Of a stretch of 64,000 nt of DNA, positions 47,553 to 60,260 are shown piece by piece. Source of the DNA: Erythroxylum novogranatense (lineage: Eukaryota; Streptophyta; Magnoliopsida; Malpighiales; Erythroxylaceae); contig CM057227.1 in the NCBI GenBank assembly GCA_029891385.1, positions 94,450,818 to 94,514,817 on the forward strand. Reading direction: 5' to 3'. The notes beneath the pieces were generated by a model, which had not been told where the DNA came from, did not search any database, and was given only the letters and a program-made list of their open reading frames with translations. A program made the position numbers and the translations under genes. Each line of letters starts with the position of its first letter. The stretch's first letter is position 1.

Positions 47553-49365
47553 TGTAGGAAAATCCCGGGAGGAACATCATATGTTCCAGGAGCGGAAACA
47601 AAAATTTTTGGTCCCGGGACCTTCCCGAAAACCCAGGATCCCGGTGTCGGTATGAAAACTCAAACCTGAATAGCCAATAGAGACTATCTCTAAAGGTATC
47701 CACGCAGAGATCAGAAAACCTAACCGAGTCAAACCCCTTTGACCCGGGAATAGCTAGAACAGAATAAGAGCTGCTAGACCCTACCTCTGTCCTGGAGAGC
47801 TTGAGAATCACGTTGAATCCTTGTGTTGGAGAAGAGAGAAATCGATGATGCTTGAGAAAAAGAAGAGATGAAATCCAAATTACACCTTAAACTTAACCTT
47901 TAAGCTTTCTCCTTTTCTCTTCCATGAAAACATACGACCATCATCCTTTTTCAAGCCATCTTATATGTCTTTTTAACAATTAAAAAGACTATCCATAAGA
48001 TCATGACAAGTGGAGGATAAATGACCATACATTTGGCTAAGCATTAAATGCATTAACTTTTGAAAAGTCAAAAGTCCTTATCCTCTCTTCCCTTTCCAAC
48101 GAAAATGCATATATATATATATAATTAATTAATTACTTAATTAATTAACATATATATATAATTACTAAGAGATCCAGTCAAACTGAATTGGTCTACCAAA
48201 CTACCGGGCTGTCAGATCAAAAAAATCACCTAAACCTTTCTTAGTAATATTGATGTCGCGATCTCATGGGACATATCCCAATCTCATTGGGATCCATTTA
48301 ATCTAATGCTCTCCATAATTGGAACTCGTCTAATTACTATTTCTGATTCTCTCAAACACTCTTATCGTGTGACCTTTAGGTTCCCAGTTATGTTGGCCAC
48401 TTAGATTAACAATTAATCTCGAGCAAGTCATGAGCGGTATCTAGCAACACATCATGACCCCAATTGACCGGAAAGTAATTGGTTTGATGAATTCATCACG
48501 AACCGGATCACGAACCCTTCCATGACAACCATTGTGCAATTAGTCCTTTCATCATCCTATACCCCACTTGGTTATGAGTATGGCTAATATGTCAACTCTT
48601 ACTAGACTAAGTCTAGCCCAAGTGTAATCGGTTCTGTCTTAGGACTCATTACTTTATATGTCCATGAAGACACTCTTCATGACATAGTCATGCTCGCCGA
48701 GACTTAAAGTAATGATCGATAAGAGGCAGGTATCTACATTTTTCACAAAGTGATGAATCCTTTATTGGCTACTCAATTACCTTGAATACCTCAACTGCAC
48801 TCCAAACACCACCCTATGAGTAACCTCTGGAAGGCCACAAGGAATGGAGTCAAATGCGGGATCAAGATTCAAGATATCCTTGAGTACCTCAAGTCTAAGG
48901 ATACTTGCACCATTCTTTATGATGAGATTATCAGCGACATTAAATCCATGTGATGATCTCATGGCGAGTCATCCAATGAACTTACTACTACTAGTAAGCA
49001 TCCATATGTCAACTCTAAATATCTCATATTTACGGTTTCGAGATCCACCGCTTGATCCAATCAAGAGTATGACATATCTTAATCCGTGGGATTAATGATG
49101 TCGATCTCATTAATCCTATGACTAGGAAAATTTAGATCTTGACATAATTGCACATGATAGGAATCTCAGGAGTATGATCACATCATAATTTCCTTCATGC
49201 TATGTCATATATCATGGACTTCATTAATTTGATTAAAGATCACTATCAATTCATAAAGAACATCAAATAAATGAAACATGCCTTTCTTTATTTATTCATA
49301 AAGTCTGTACATGACTATGAACAAAAAGCGCTAAAGGGGATTGCCTTTAGGGCACTACTCTAACA
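47553..49365 (-). repeat. 5' LTR (right) of the 9.6-kb copia element
   Basis: 1813 bp. Direct repeat of 39759-41564. Its sequence agrees better with the solo LTR at 17911 where the left LTR has gaps. Confidence 0.9.
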
Positions 49366-50559
49366 CACATGATTGTACATGCATGCATGACATTTCCCAG
49401 CATATGTGTCTATAAATGTAATTTTTTTGTGAAAAATGTGAAATATGTGTTTGAAAAATTGAATTGGCATGATTTATATGTATTTTACATTTTTAGGAAA
49501 TTTTAAAAAATTTTCTGAAATTTTTTGGAGAAAATTTTCGGACCGAAAAAATTGCTAAGTGGCGGACTAATGGAATTTCTGGTACTGAAAATGACTGTCC
49601 AATGACACTAGAATATTAGATACATGATTTTAGGATTTATTACTTGAGTCATTGGAATTTTGGAGAGAAATTGGATTAGAAATTGTATTGTTGTTAGAAA
49701 GAAAACAAAAGAGAGCTTATAAATGAGACAAGTGGCAAGTGACACTTGTCACTTGCCTACTATGTCTTAGACTTAGGTTTAATATAATTAACCTTACTTG
49801 TTCAAGCCACTCACGACACTCTTCCTTGAAAAAGTTACAAATCTCTTTTAAAGGTAAATTTTCTCCTCCATCCGTAGGTGCTTCCTTCTTCCTCCTCCTT
49901 CCTTCGTTTGTTTTCCTCCTTCTTTGAAATTGCTACTCTTCTCTTCTACCTTAAGTGTTTCCTCTTCATATATCCAAGCCTAAGCCTCCTAAACTCCTTA
50001 AAAATGCTGATTTTCGTATATGTGTGAAGTGAAGTGAAGGATTTGGTGTTAGTTGAAGAATTGAAGAATTGAAGCTTGTTTAGGTAAGATTATGTTTTAT
50101 GTTAGTTAAATGCATAATTGTGACATCTTGTGCATCAATTGCATGAAGTTGTTCTTTGACTATATGGGTATGTTAATTCTTTGATTAATTGATGATTGGT
50201 AAATGATGAATTAGAAGTTAATGGATGAGATGTTATGTTGTATTAAGTTGTTTTGAAATGGTTTTAATGATGTTAGATGATTGATTTTTAAAAGGAAATG
50301 ATTGAGCATGTGTGCTGGGATTTTGTGGGTTTATGTTCAAGTGAAGTTCTTGATGAAAGCTTGGCTGAATGAGTGATTAAATTGGATGCTTATTGATGTA
50401 GGAATGGTGTTAGAATGAAAGGAGTAGAGTTAAGTATAAAATCTGAAAAAATTTACCTTGAGTATGTTTCAGTTTTTTGGTCATAACTTTTGATATGGTT
50501 ATGCTATTGAGTTGAGGTTTAGGTTAAATTAAACTTAAGAAGTTTTGCTAGAATTCATA

Positions 50560-51940
50560 TGAAGGAAGTTCTGTCCAATTTTGGCTTGAAAGGTTTTCAA
50601 TTTTGCCTTGAAAGTGAGTTATGTTTGCAACATGAACAGTAACTGAGAAATGTGACCTGAAACTTTGATGAATTTTTCTAGATTGATTTAGGTTGAATTT
50701 GTGAAATTGGTCTTAATGAAAGTTGGATATTTTCTTGTTAGCTTTCTATCGCCACTAAGTATGATATTTTTCGATGTGTAGGTTGAAAGTTATGGCTTGT
50801 TAACTTTCAGATGGTAATTTGTATATTAATGTGTTTTAGTGTATGTAATGTTTCTAAGTATAGATTTTGGTGATTTCTGTGTTTTGACATTAATTTTGAA
50901 CTGTTATGGTTGAAATTATCTTAAGTGATCTTATGAAAAGTTGTAAAGGAATTTTTTAGCTTTGTAATGAGGTATGATATGTGAATTTTGGATGTAGGTA
51001 TTGTAAGTTATGAATTTTGAAAATTTGGATATAATTTAGGTCATGTGCTGATTTAATAAGCTTTAACAGGGCAGCCATATTAATGGAAGAATTTGACCTA
51101 GTTAATGATGTAATTTGTTTCGAAGTCCTTCATGAGAACTGTAGTATATTGTCTGATCTTTCATTGCTATATGGTATGAAATTTTTGGACAACGGTATAA
51201 GAAATTATGAATTTTGGACTATTGTGTACTGTTAAGAATGTGAATTATATGGGCAGAAACTTTGTTTGTATTTTTGACCCTCTTAGAGCTTGAATTGGAT
51301 TGGGGGGTCTCCTTGAAGATTGCAGCAAATGTTTAGAGCTTTCTAATGGCGTATAATGTGCCTTATTTGGAATTAGGAGTAAAAACTTATGGGGATTGAA
51401 CCTAGTGCAGTTAATGTTTCGTTGGGCAGAAACTTTGTTTGTATTTTTGACCCTCTTAGAGCTTGAATTGGATGAGGGGGTCTTCTTGAATATTGTAGCA
51501 CATGTTTAGAGCATTCTAATGGTGTATAATGTGCCTTATTTGGAGTTAGTAGTAAAAAATTATGGGGGTTGGACCTAGTTTAGTTACTGTTCATATGGTA
51601 AATTTGGGCAGAATCTTTGGAAGGGTTTTTCACCTCTTTAGAGCCTTCATTGATTTTTGCATCCTTCACAGAAGATGTAGATTACCTTTTTCCCTTTCTA
51701 TTGAGATATGATATGAAAATTTTGGAGTTAGAAGTAAGAAGTTATGCGGGTTGGAAATTTTCAGTTACTGTTCATATGGTCATTTTATGGGCAGTAACTT
51801 TGAAGAAGTTTTTGACTCCCTTAGAGGCCATATTGGTTTTCAGACCCTTCATGGAACTTATAGGGTTTCCTGTGATCTTTCTAATGATATCAAATTTGTC
51901 ACATTTGAACACTTGTGTGAAAAGTTAGGTTTTGTGAAAG
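50560..51940. repeat. Satellite-like tandem repeat of about 180 bp inside the solo LTR
   Basis: A GGGCAG word followed by AACTTTG-like sequence recurs at 51069, 51251, 51424, 51606 and 51789 (spacing 182, 173, 182, 183). Each unit continues with TTTTTGACCCTCTTAGAGCTT, then TTTCTAATGG-like sequence, then GTAAAAACTTATGGG-like sequence. Two more diverged units are recognisable upstream. The third and fourth copies (51251 and 51424) are the most alike. Confidence 0.78.
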
Positions 51941-53478
51941 AAGAAAGGGAGATTGATACAAATGTGATTTTTCTTAGAATTGTAATTTTTGTTCTAATTT
52001 GACCCTTTTGCCATTCTTTTTTATAAATCTTTTTTCTTCCGACATCCAATTGACCTGATTCTCGAGGCATCGGATTTGTATAATATTTAATTTCTTAATA
52101 TGTGAAATTGGGAATTTTTAGAGTTGAAATGGACAAGGATTTGTTAGGTCGAAGTGAGGGGATTAGATAATGATTTTTCTGATTCGTGTTTTTTTTTATA
52201 ATTGGGCCTATAGAGGTCCAAATTGAGCATTTTTGGTGTCAATGGATTTCTAATATTTAGAGGAAAATTTTGTGACGAGAATTTTTGAATCAATGCCGGG
52301 AATGTCACGAATATGCATTGTACACATTTTAAACTGCTACATGTGCATTATTAAATATTGCTGATTGGTCAATGTGTAATATATGTGTGTTTGACTTGTT
52401 ATAGAGGCGCATTTGGAATGTCAGCCTACAGACGTTGCCGAGACTTCCAGGCATTAGCTCGGAAGCTATTTGGTGAGTGACCTAGATGGTTTCTCAATTA
52501 TTATTTGTTTATAATTTTGCGCTTATAACTCTGTGGAGAATAATGGTGAGTTTGTGAGTTGTTTATGACTGGATTCCGGACAGAAGGTCTGATGTATTGG
52601 GAGATTATGACATAGAAGTACTATTTGTCTAAAAATTTGGGACCTCCGTGTTTTAAATGTGACTACTTGTGATTGTGATTTTAATGTGATTGACTGTGAT
52701 GTTGACATTGCTTCATTGCGATATATGCATTCCATGCATGAATGCATGATCAGTTAATGACAGTTGTGATCGGAGCAGCCACCGAGAGCTTAAAGCTCAA
52801 CGTAATTGGGCCTCGAGCTCACAGTGATTCAAAGCCTCAGACTCAACGATTAATGCGCCCAAATTGGGACAGTTTTAGGCGCTCGATCACAACAACGTAA
52901 TAATTGGAAAAGTGTCGCATACACATTTCATGTGCATTTGATTTGGTTTCTTTGATTGATAATAATAATCATGTGGTACTTCTGAATGTGACATGATGAA
53001 ACAACTGTGTTATGCTTGACTATGCATGAATTGGATGAACCATCGATGATGGTTCCTCACTGAGTTCGTAAACTTACCCAAAATTGCAACTTATTTTTCA
53101 GGACCGAGAGAGTAGACTCCTAGCTTCAGAGGGACTTTTCCTACCATGTAGATCGTGTTGGCAAGATAAGTCATGGCTCACAGGTCGATCAGCTGGGATT
53201 TTTAGGGGATGACCAAGTCATGGCTTTTGTTTTAGATTTCTTTTGGAGTAATGTACAGACAGTGAAAAACTGACAGAGATGTAAATTACTGCTTTTGATG
53301 AAATGAAATGAGGAAACATTTTGGTTTCAAAAATTATTGATTTTTATATTGATGTTTTATGATTATGATGCCATGTGAAGTACAGTAGTGATTGTTCGTA
53401 GTTCACCCTTATCGTAAGATATGTATCGGAATGACCTACGGGCATTCCGATGTATACCCTACGGTAAGGGGCGCTACA

Positions 53479-55620
53479 TTTACTCTTGACTCTTGCCATT
53501 TTATTGATATTTATTCTTCTGATGCTAATGATTATTTTATTGTTTGTGTAGGTTTGTTGGAAGGAGGAGCGTAAGGAATGATCGAAGAGTTAGGGGAAGA
53601 ATTGTAAGAAGAGTTGGAGGATATTGGATTTGAGTTGGAGCAGGCATATTAGACATCCTTTAGAGCATTCAAGCCTCTCCAACGTCTAGTCAAGCTATTT
53701 ATGAAGCTTTCAATTAAAAAGCCCCTTTCTCTTGACCTTAAACCCCTTCCGAGTCATTTAAAATATGTTTATCTTAACCCACCTGAGCACTTACCAGTTA
53801 TCATTTCTTCTTGTTTGTCAGGTGCCATGGAGGAGCAGCTATTGAGGGTACTGCGAGACCACAAGAAGGCCATTGGTTGGTCCATTACAGATATCAAGGG
53901 TATAAGCCCATCCTTTTGCACACACTGCGTTTTCATGAAGGATGAAAGCAAGGCAATAGTGCAGCCCCTGAGGAGACTTAACCTACACATGAAGGAGGTA
54001 GTGAAAGATGAGGTAGTAAAGCTTTTGGATGCAGGTATTATCTGCCCAATTTCTGATTCTGGTTGGGTTAGTCCTGTGCATATGGTGTTAAAGAAAGGAG
54101 GCACCACTGTGGTTGAAAATGAGAAAAATAAATTAATAGCCACTAGGAAGATAACTGGGTGGAGAATGTGCATGATTATAGGAAGTTGAATGATGCTACC
54201 AGGAAAGATCATTTTTTTTAACCTTTCATTGATCAGATGATGAGAAATTAGCTGGACATGACTTTTATTGTGCCTTAGATGGATATAGTGGATATTTGCA
54301 AATTCTGGTAGCCTCAGAAGATCAAGAGCAAACAACTTTTACATGTCCTTATGGTACATTTGCATATAAATGCATGCCATTTAGCTTATGTAATGCTCCA
54401 GCTACATTTCAAAGATGCATGATGGCTATTTTCTGATATGCTTGATTCTTGCATTGAAATTTTCATGGATGACTTCTCTGTGTTTGGTACTTCATTTGAC
54501 GCATGCTTGGATAACTTAGAGAAAGTCCTGATTAGGTGTGAAGAGACTAATTCACTGGGTGTTAACTTTTATAGGAGTTTGACATTGAGATGAGGGATAA
54601 GAAGGGAGCCCATAATTTTGTAGTTGATCACTTATCAAGGTTAGATGAAGCTGCTATGGAGAGTGCAACAAAGAAGGACATTCAGGAGACTTTTTCCTAA
54701 TGAGCATTTGATGGTTATGATTGTCACTCCTTGGTTTGCGGACTATGTAAATTACCTTGCTGGTAATATCTATCCCCCTGATTTTTTCTTATGCTTAAAA
54801 GATTTTTTTTGTGTGTAATGTAAGATACTATCTTTGGAATGATCCTTTGCTTTACAAGATTTGTGTGGATGGTATTGTTAGGCGCTACATTCCTGAAGAG
54901 AAAATGTCCTCTATGTTACATCATTGCCATTCTAGAGAGGTTGGGGGACATTATGGTGCATCTAAGACAGCTCATAAAGTTTTATAATGCGGTTTCTATT
55001 GGCCAACCTTATTTAGGGATGCATTTGTATTTGTCAAATCTTGTGATAGGTGTCAAAGGGTTGGGAATATTAGTAGGAGACATGATATGCTATTGACTAA
55101 TATTATTGTTTGTGAGGTTTTTGATTTTTAGGATATAGACTTCATGGGACCATTCCCTAAATATTTCTCCAATCAATATATATTGGTTGATGTTGATTAT
55201 GTTAGCAAGTGGGTGGAAGTAGAGGCATTGCCCATAAATGAGTATAGACGTATTGTTAATTTTTGGAAGAAGAATATTTTTATACATTTTGGCACACCTA
55301 GGGCTATCATTAGTGATGGGGGGTTGAATTTTTGCAATAAACTTTTTGATTCACTATTAGCTAAGTATGGGATAACCCATAAGGTTGCTACTCCATACCA
55401 CCTCCAAACTAGTGGGCAAGTTGAAGTCTCAAACAGGGAATTAAAGAAAGTACTAGAGAAAATTATTAATGTTTCTAGGCGGGACTAATCTTTAAAGCTA
55501 GATGATGCAGTTTGGGCATATAGGACCACATTTAAGACACCTATAGGCATGTCACCATTCAAGATAGTGTATGACAAGTCTTGTCATCTTCTATTTGAGT
55601 TAGAGCATCGTACATGCTGA
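53479..55620 (+). pseudogene. Athila pol pseudogene, second half (reverse transcriptase, integrase)
   Basis: Resumes the Athila frame with DSCHFIDIYSSDAND, then reverse transcriptase with PPEHLPVIIS, EEQLLRVLRDHKKAIGW, GISPSFCTH, SDSGWVSPVHMV, YGTFAYKCMPFSLCNAPATF and the FMDD catalytic box near 54470. After about 54570 a deletion joins it to FDIEMRDKKGAHNFVVDHLSRLD, so most of RNase H is missing. Integrase follows: an HHCC-like part with CDRCQRVGNISRR (about 55040), DFMGPFPKYFSNQYILVDVDYVSKW (55140) and HLQTSGQVEVSNRELK (about 55400). The last recognisable part is near 55620. Many stops. Confidence 0.88.
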
Positions 55621-56974
55621 GTTACCAAATTTCTTAACTTTGATTTGTCTTCTATAGGTGTTAAGAGACTGAGATCATGTGCATGCTGATGTTTATGATA
55701 TTGATATTGATGTTGATGTTGAGAGATACATACTTGAATGGTTGTGACTTTTTGGGTAGCTAACTTGGGTCCCATTTGTGATGAATTTGACTATACGATT
55801 TTGTCAAAATAGTTAGAAAGAGAATTGAGTTGTATGCGTGAACTTGGATTAGGCAGCTTGAGAGGATAGTGAACCATGTGGATTTATTAAAGTAGTTGAT
55901 TGCATAAACTTAGTCAATAACTGACGCTGAGTGAGGAGGCAATGTATGGAGTTTGATGGATTTTCATTTAAGCACATGTGAGGTCTTGAGCTATAGGACT
56001 GCATCTCATAGTCATTTATTTTCTTTATTGTATGTGAAACTTCCCTATGTGGATTACCTTCATAACTTGCTCTGAAACTATTTGATACTACTAGTTACAT
56101 GCTTTATGGATATGATAAAGCCCCTCTTTGTTTTTAACCTTTAGCTTAAATGACCGACCAAGTCATTTTTCCCTTGTTACCCCCTTTGAGTCTTTGACCT
56201 TGTGGTTTTCATATTAATCACATTGCATGAAACCTAAAAATCTTTGAGCTTGACCCTTTCACAAGTTGAATGAAATACTAAGTATTTGATGTCCTTGACT
56301 TAGGGACTTTTGTTTTAAATGCTATTCTGAGATGTTTTAGAGGTACATCTACTCAGTTGTTATTGATTTATGCTACTACTATCTTCTTTTATGTTTAGTG
56401 TTATAAAAAAAAAAAAAAAAAAAAGATCAAACAGTAGCATTGGATAGTGATGAGTAGTTGTAGTCTTGTGTTTCTATTTCCACATCTCAGAATTTCTTTT
56501 GATTGTCCTACGTTAATTAGTACTTTGTGAATGCTTGTGAGTAGTCTTTGTCCGTTTTACCTTACCTTAACCTAAACCCCATTACAATCCTTAGTAAAAG
56601 CCCTTTTGATCCATGAAGATATGTACTCTATGTAGTGAAAAATAGGTAAATTTGCAAGTCTATGGTAGTGTAGTCTCCTAAAGGAAGCTTTGAATAAAAC
56701 ACAACCCTTATACATTTAAGTGGCATGAGTGAATATTGTGAGGAAAGTCCATTTTAATTTTGTGCTTGCTTTTGATCAAAGATATCTACCTTTGATTTTG
56801 TTTATGTGCATTGATTAAAATATTATGATACATATTGTAGCTTGAGACTTGAGTTTGACAAAGTTTAAGGGATTGCAAACACTTGATTTTTGTTGAAAAT
56901 GAAATGACAGAATATGTTGGTTGTGATATAAGTAAATTGCTTGAGGACAAGTAACAATTCAAGTGTGGGGGTGT
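55621..56974 (+). other. Athila 3' internal region
   Basis: No reading frame with a recognisable envelope-like product. Ends with the CTTGAGGACAAG ... CAAGTGTGGGGG signature typical of Athila and Tat elements just before the 3' LTR. A run of 20 A lies at 56405-56424. Confidence 0.6.
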
Positions 56975-58988
56975 TGTTAATGGACATTTTATATTGATTT
57001 TAGATACATAATTTGCTAGACTCTTGTCCATTTAATATTTAAATTGCATTAATTAAAAGTTATTTGTTTTAATTTTATGCATATATTGAATTTGGAAGGT
57101 TCAAAAGCATCAAGCAAGAAAAGCTCTAGAAAACGTTAACAAGTGCATGTTTTTGCATGCAAGAATGCGATTTAATGGACAAGATGGCCAGGACAAAACG
57201 ACAACATTGAGCAAGCATGGGACACCGACAAAGTAACCAAAGCGACAGCATAGTCTGAAGAGAATGAAGAAGAAACGGCAGCGTTGGAGGGTGGCGTTGG
57301 TTGCAATAGTTTTTGAGAATGAACAAAAAAGTGGACTATAAGTTAAATTGTCACACATCAGCTACAGTAAAAAGGAGGTAATATGCGTGTGTTTTGGTGG
57401 CTTAGACGTGGTTTTTGAATATAGCAGGCAGCGTGGGCTGCGTTGGTGCTGAAGAGGCAACGCAAGTGGACCAAGAACAAGTAGCAAATTAATTTGTCAC
57501 ATCATGCAAGCAGTTGGAGAGAAAAATGCTGAAGAAGAGGAATCAAAGACATCTGGTGGAAGGAAGGAAGCAACCCCCACTAAAACTTATACTCTCTACT
57601 CACGTTACACCACAAAAAAAATCACTCAACACTCTCCACACACAACTTTGCAACTGGTGGACATTAAATGAAGAAAATAACTGGTGGAGAAGGAGGATGT
57701 GGAAGCAAAAACGTTGAGCTAGTAGAGATGAAGACATGTTGAGCTGGTGGAGATAAATAATGTTGTAGTTGGTGGAGATACAAATCCTTGAAGTAGCTGG
57801 TAGTGGAGAGTGCGTGAATCAAGGGAGTAGCTGGCAGTGGAGAGTGTGTGAACCAAAGAAGCAGTTGGTGGCTAAAACGTGAAAGACAGCTGGTGAAGCA
57901 AAATCGTTGAAAAGGGAGTGTGCGTGTGTAATACAAGGATGAGAAGAAAAAAAACACTCTCTCCACACTCCCACATCGAAGCAACTGGTGGAGACACCAA
58001 AACGTTGCAGGAGGTGGCAAGCAACGAAGGCAAGTAGTTGGTGGTAAAGAAGGAGAGCAACGTTGCAACCCTACTCCAACAACACACACTTCATTCCATT
58101 CACACAAGCGTGAAAAGAAGACAGTGACTTGGTCAAGGCTTTTCGATCCCAGTTGTTACTGAGATTTAATTTATTTTTATTCCTTATTTATTTTAATTGT
58201 GTGGATTTAATTAATGCAACCATATATTATGACCATGATTTATGTTACATTGATGAATATTTGTGAGTAAGTTTTTTTTGGTTAAGGTTAAGATTGATAT
58301 TGGATTAGGATAATTTTTATGGTATTGATTTTTGCTTGATTGAATGCATATTTGGTCCTAATTTAGCTTGATCACCTAGATTAAGACCTTAGATGATTGA
58401 ATGCCAAAATCGATGGGATTTAATTTGTTGAAAAATTAATCAAGCGACATACTTGAGACTAAAGTGTAGACCAACCTTAGGATATTGTGTGAGGATACCT
58501 AGGATTATCAAACTTAGTTTTAGTCTTCTTGTATTGAACGCTTTTTATTTCGAATTATCTATGAATCAGGTGGGTGACACATATTTAGAAGAGAAGGGAA
58601 TCCTTATGAACATTGGATTCAACTCACTTAAGTGAAGTAATTCCTAAATCAATCCACCGTTACAATTTTTAGTGTCCAATCCAATTGAAATTCGATACCT
58701 TAGCCGATTTCTGTCATTTGATTAAATCTAATCATTTTTAATTCATATCTTGCATTTTTCATTTTTCCTTGATTTGTTTACTTTATTTTATTTTATTTTC
58801 AAATCAATCAATCAATTCTTAATTGTCCGAGTAATTTTTTATCATTTAATTTAATTATCTTGCGTATTGGAATTTCCTTGGGTACGATATCCAATTCTTA
58901 CCATTTTATATTACTTGTCGACAGGTGCGCTTGTCTCTAATTGGTCTAGGTAGAATTCAATTTATATTTTTTTGTTTAGACCGCAACA
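56975..58988 (+). repeat. Athila 3' LTR
   Basis: 2014 bp. Contains an extra copy of an AGTAGCTGGCAGTGGAGAG unit (about 57800-57855) relative to the 5' LTR, which explains much of the length difference. Confidence 0.88.
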
Positions 58989-59442
58989 ATATGCAACTTT
59001 GTCAAGTCCTTATTTCTTTTAACTAATCTTCCAATTGTCAAAAAACAAAGAAACGCTTCATTTTCAGTGAATAATACTATCACTGCAGAGATGAAAAAGA
59101 AGAAAATTACCTTGATTTTATCCTTTTACCTTAATCTTCAGTATTACCTTCTGTTACTGAATAATTTTGGAAAGTACTTTCAATCTTTCACATCAATGTT
59201 TTACATTGCAAGATTTCGTGAATATAGTTGAATTGTTTAGGGATGGAACTCCTTTAGTGAGCGGGGTTTTAGGCTGTCCACCGATTTTGTTGCATATTCC
59301 ATTATTGGCATTGATACTTTGTTTTCTTTAATCTCTTCATTATTGGCACTCATACATCATGCATATAGTCTTATGATATCATTGAGTGAGTGAAATGGAC
59401 AAAAGAAGAGTGAACAAGGTGAGAAAACCTTAGATTCACTAA
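58989..59442. other. Flank right of the Athila element
   Basis: No gene recognised. May continue the original sequence 3' of RIBA that was displaced by the insertion. Confidence 0.4.
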
Positions 59443-59640
59443 AAAAGTCTGTTTAACAGACATGAAGTTTGTTTAACGGACTCATAGACTCAACATAATA
59501 CAGAAAAACTCGAGAAGATCCGTCTAGCAGACATTATGTCTACTTAATGGACCAACAGCTTCATAAGAGCCAAAGAGACCTGAAAAGGTCCATTTAGCAG
59601 ACATTATGTCCGCTTAACGGACATTGCATGTACTTAGAAT
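59443..59640. repeat. Minisatellite with palindromic core, left block
   Basis: About three degenerate units of roughly 70 bp, each with a core such as AGCAGACATTATGTC followed by GCTTAACGGACAT, ending ACATTGCATG. The same unit occurs at 63580-63740. Probably part of a decayed LTR, but the rest of the flanking sequence does not align clearly. Confidence 0.65.
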
Positions 59641-60085
59641 TAAAATACCCTGTTCTCTTCCCTTTTCCTGCACTTTCTCTCTAACCTATTGCTGTCACCC
59701 CTGCGTTCTCTCCTTCCTTCGTCCATGCCAGCCATCTTCTAACCCAAGATTCTCCATTCTTTTGCTTCATTCTTCTCCCTTTCCCCGCCTTAATAGACCC
59801 CATCCCTATAACATTCCATCCTAATCAAATCCTTATCTCTCAAGTCGTCCCTCTCTCTTCCACCAAGATAATGCCCTCATACTTCATGTTTGACGATTTC
59901 GAGGGATCTTCTTGAGGTTGTGAGCGAAGTATACACACTTTATACTTCGGTTTGTTATGGGTAAGTGTTCTCTCACTATGGTACTACAATGTGTGCATCA
60001 TACTAATGATTTTGTTCTGCACATTGTCACATTGTGAATTGATGCTTGAAAGTTATACAATTGTGGTTGTTATTGATTTTGGGTT

Positions 60086-60260
60086 GGGTTGTGTTGGAAT
60101 TGTGGGATTGAGATTGAAGTGAGATACTAGGTTGTTTTTGAATTTAAAAAGGCTGGGTTGTGTTGGAGTTATGGGATTAAGATTGAAGTGAGATACTAGG
60201 TTGTGTTTGAATTTGAAAGGAGCTAGTTTGTGTTGAAGTTGTTGGATTGAGATTTGCTGC
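60086..60260. repeat. Tandem repeat, about 70-bp unit
   Basis: Two and a half copies of a unit starting GGGTTGTGTTGG (60086, 60155, 60225). Noncoding. Confidence 0.75.

Larger units (their letters stand above)
39759..49365 (-). mobile_element. 9.6-kb Ty1/copia element with 1.8-kb LTRs, TSD CACAT
   Basis: LTRs 39759-41564 and 47553-49365, both starting TGTAGGAAAATCCCGG and ending AACA. A perfect 5-bp duplication CACAT lies at 39754-39758 and 49366-49370. In element (-) sense: primer-binding site TGGTATCAGAGCG (complement of 47539-47551), a 2.1-kb leader, gag, protease, integrase, reverse transcriptase, RNase H, then the purine tract AAGTGGGAGATT beside the 3' LTR. The LTRs are highly alike; differences in the compared part are mostly 1-2 bp gaps. 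It is the youngest insertion in this nest. Confidence 0.94.
39623..53478. mobile_element. Ty3/gypsy-type solo LTR (about 4.2 kb), itself split by a copia element
   Basis: Left part 39623-39758 begins TGTAACATCCC. Right part 49371-53478 ends GGGGCGCTACA. These ends are inverted complements of the TGTAAC...GTTACA type common in plant chromovirus LTRs. TCTAC (39618-39622) and TTTAC (53479-53483) match at 4 of 5 bases as target duplication. Across the insertion the Athila reading frame continues in register. No gag, pol, primer site or second LTR is seen inside, hence solo LTR. The element's own orientation is not determinable. Family assignment rests on termini only. Confidence 0.72.
35227..58988 (+). 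mobile_element. Athila-type Ty3/gypsy element, host of a nested insertion
   Basis: LTRs at 35227-37177 and 56975-58988 start TGTTAATGGACATT and end AACA. The left LTR is followed by TTTTTGGTGTCGTTGCCGG, a tRNA-Asp type primer-binding site used by Athila elements. The right LTR is preceded by the purine tract AGTGTGGGGGTGT. Gag and protease lie at 37372-39622, and reverse transcriptase and integrase at 53479-55620. Without the nested 13.9 kb the element is about 9.9 kb. Flanks ACGTG (35222-35226) and ATATG (58989-58993) match at 3 of 5 positions, compatible with an old, degraded target duplication. The LTR copies differ by many substitutions and indels. Confidence 0.9.

Noticed and set aside
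49739..49927. 62-codon open frame in the solo LTR
   Set aside because: Pyrimidine-rich, low complexity, no domain. Ordinary LTR sequence.
53392..53574. 60-codon open frame across the solo LTR and Athila junction
   Set aside because: It is a chance fusion of LTR end sequence and the resumed Athila frame.
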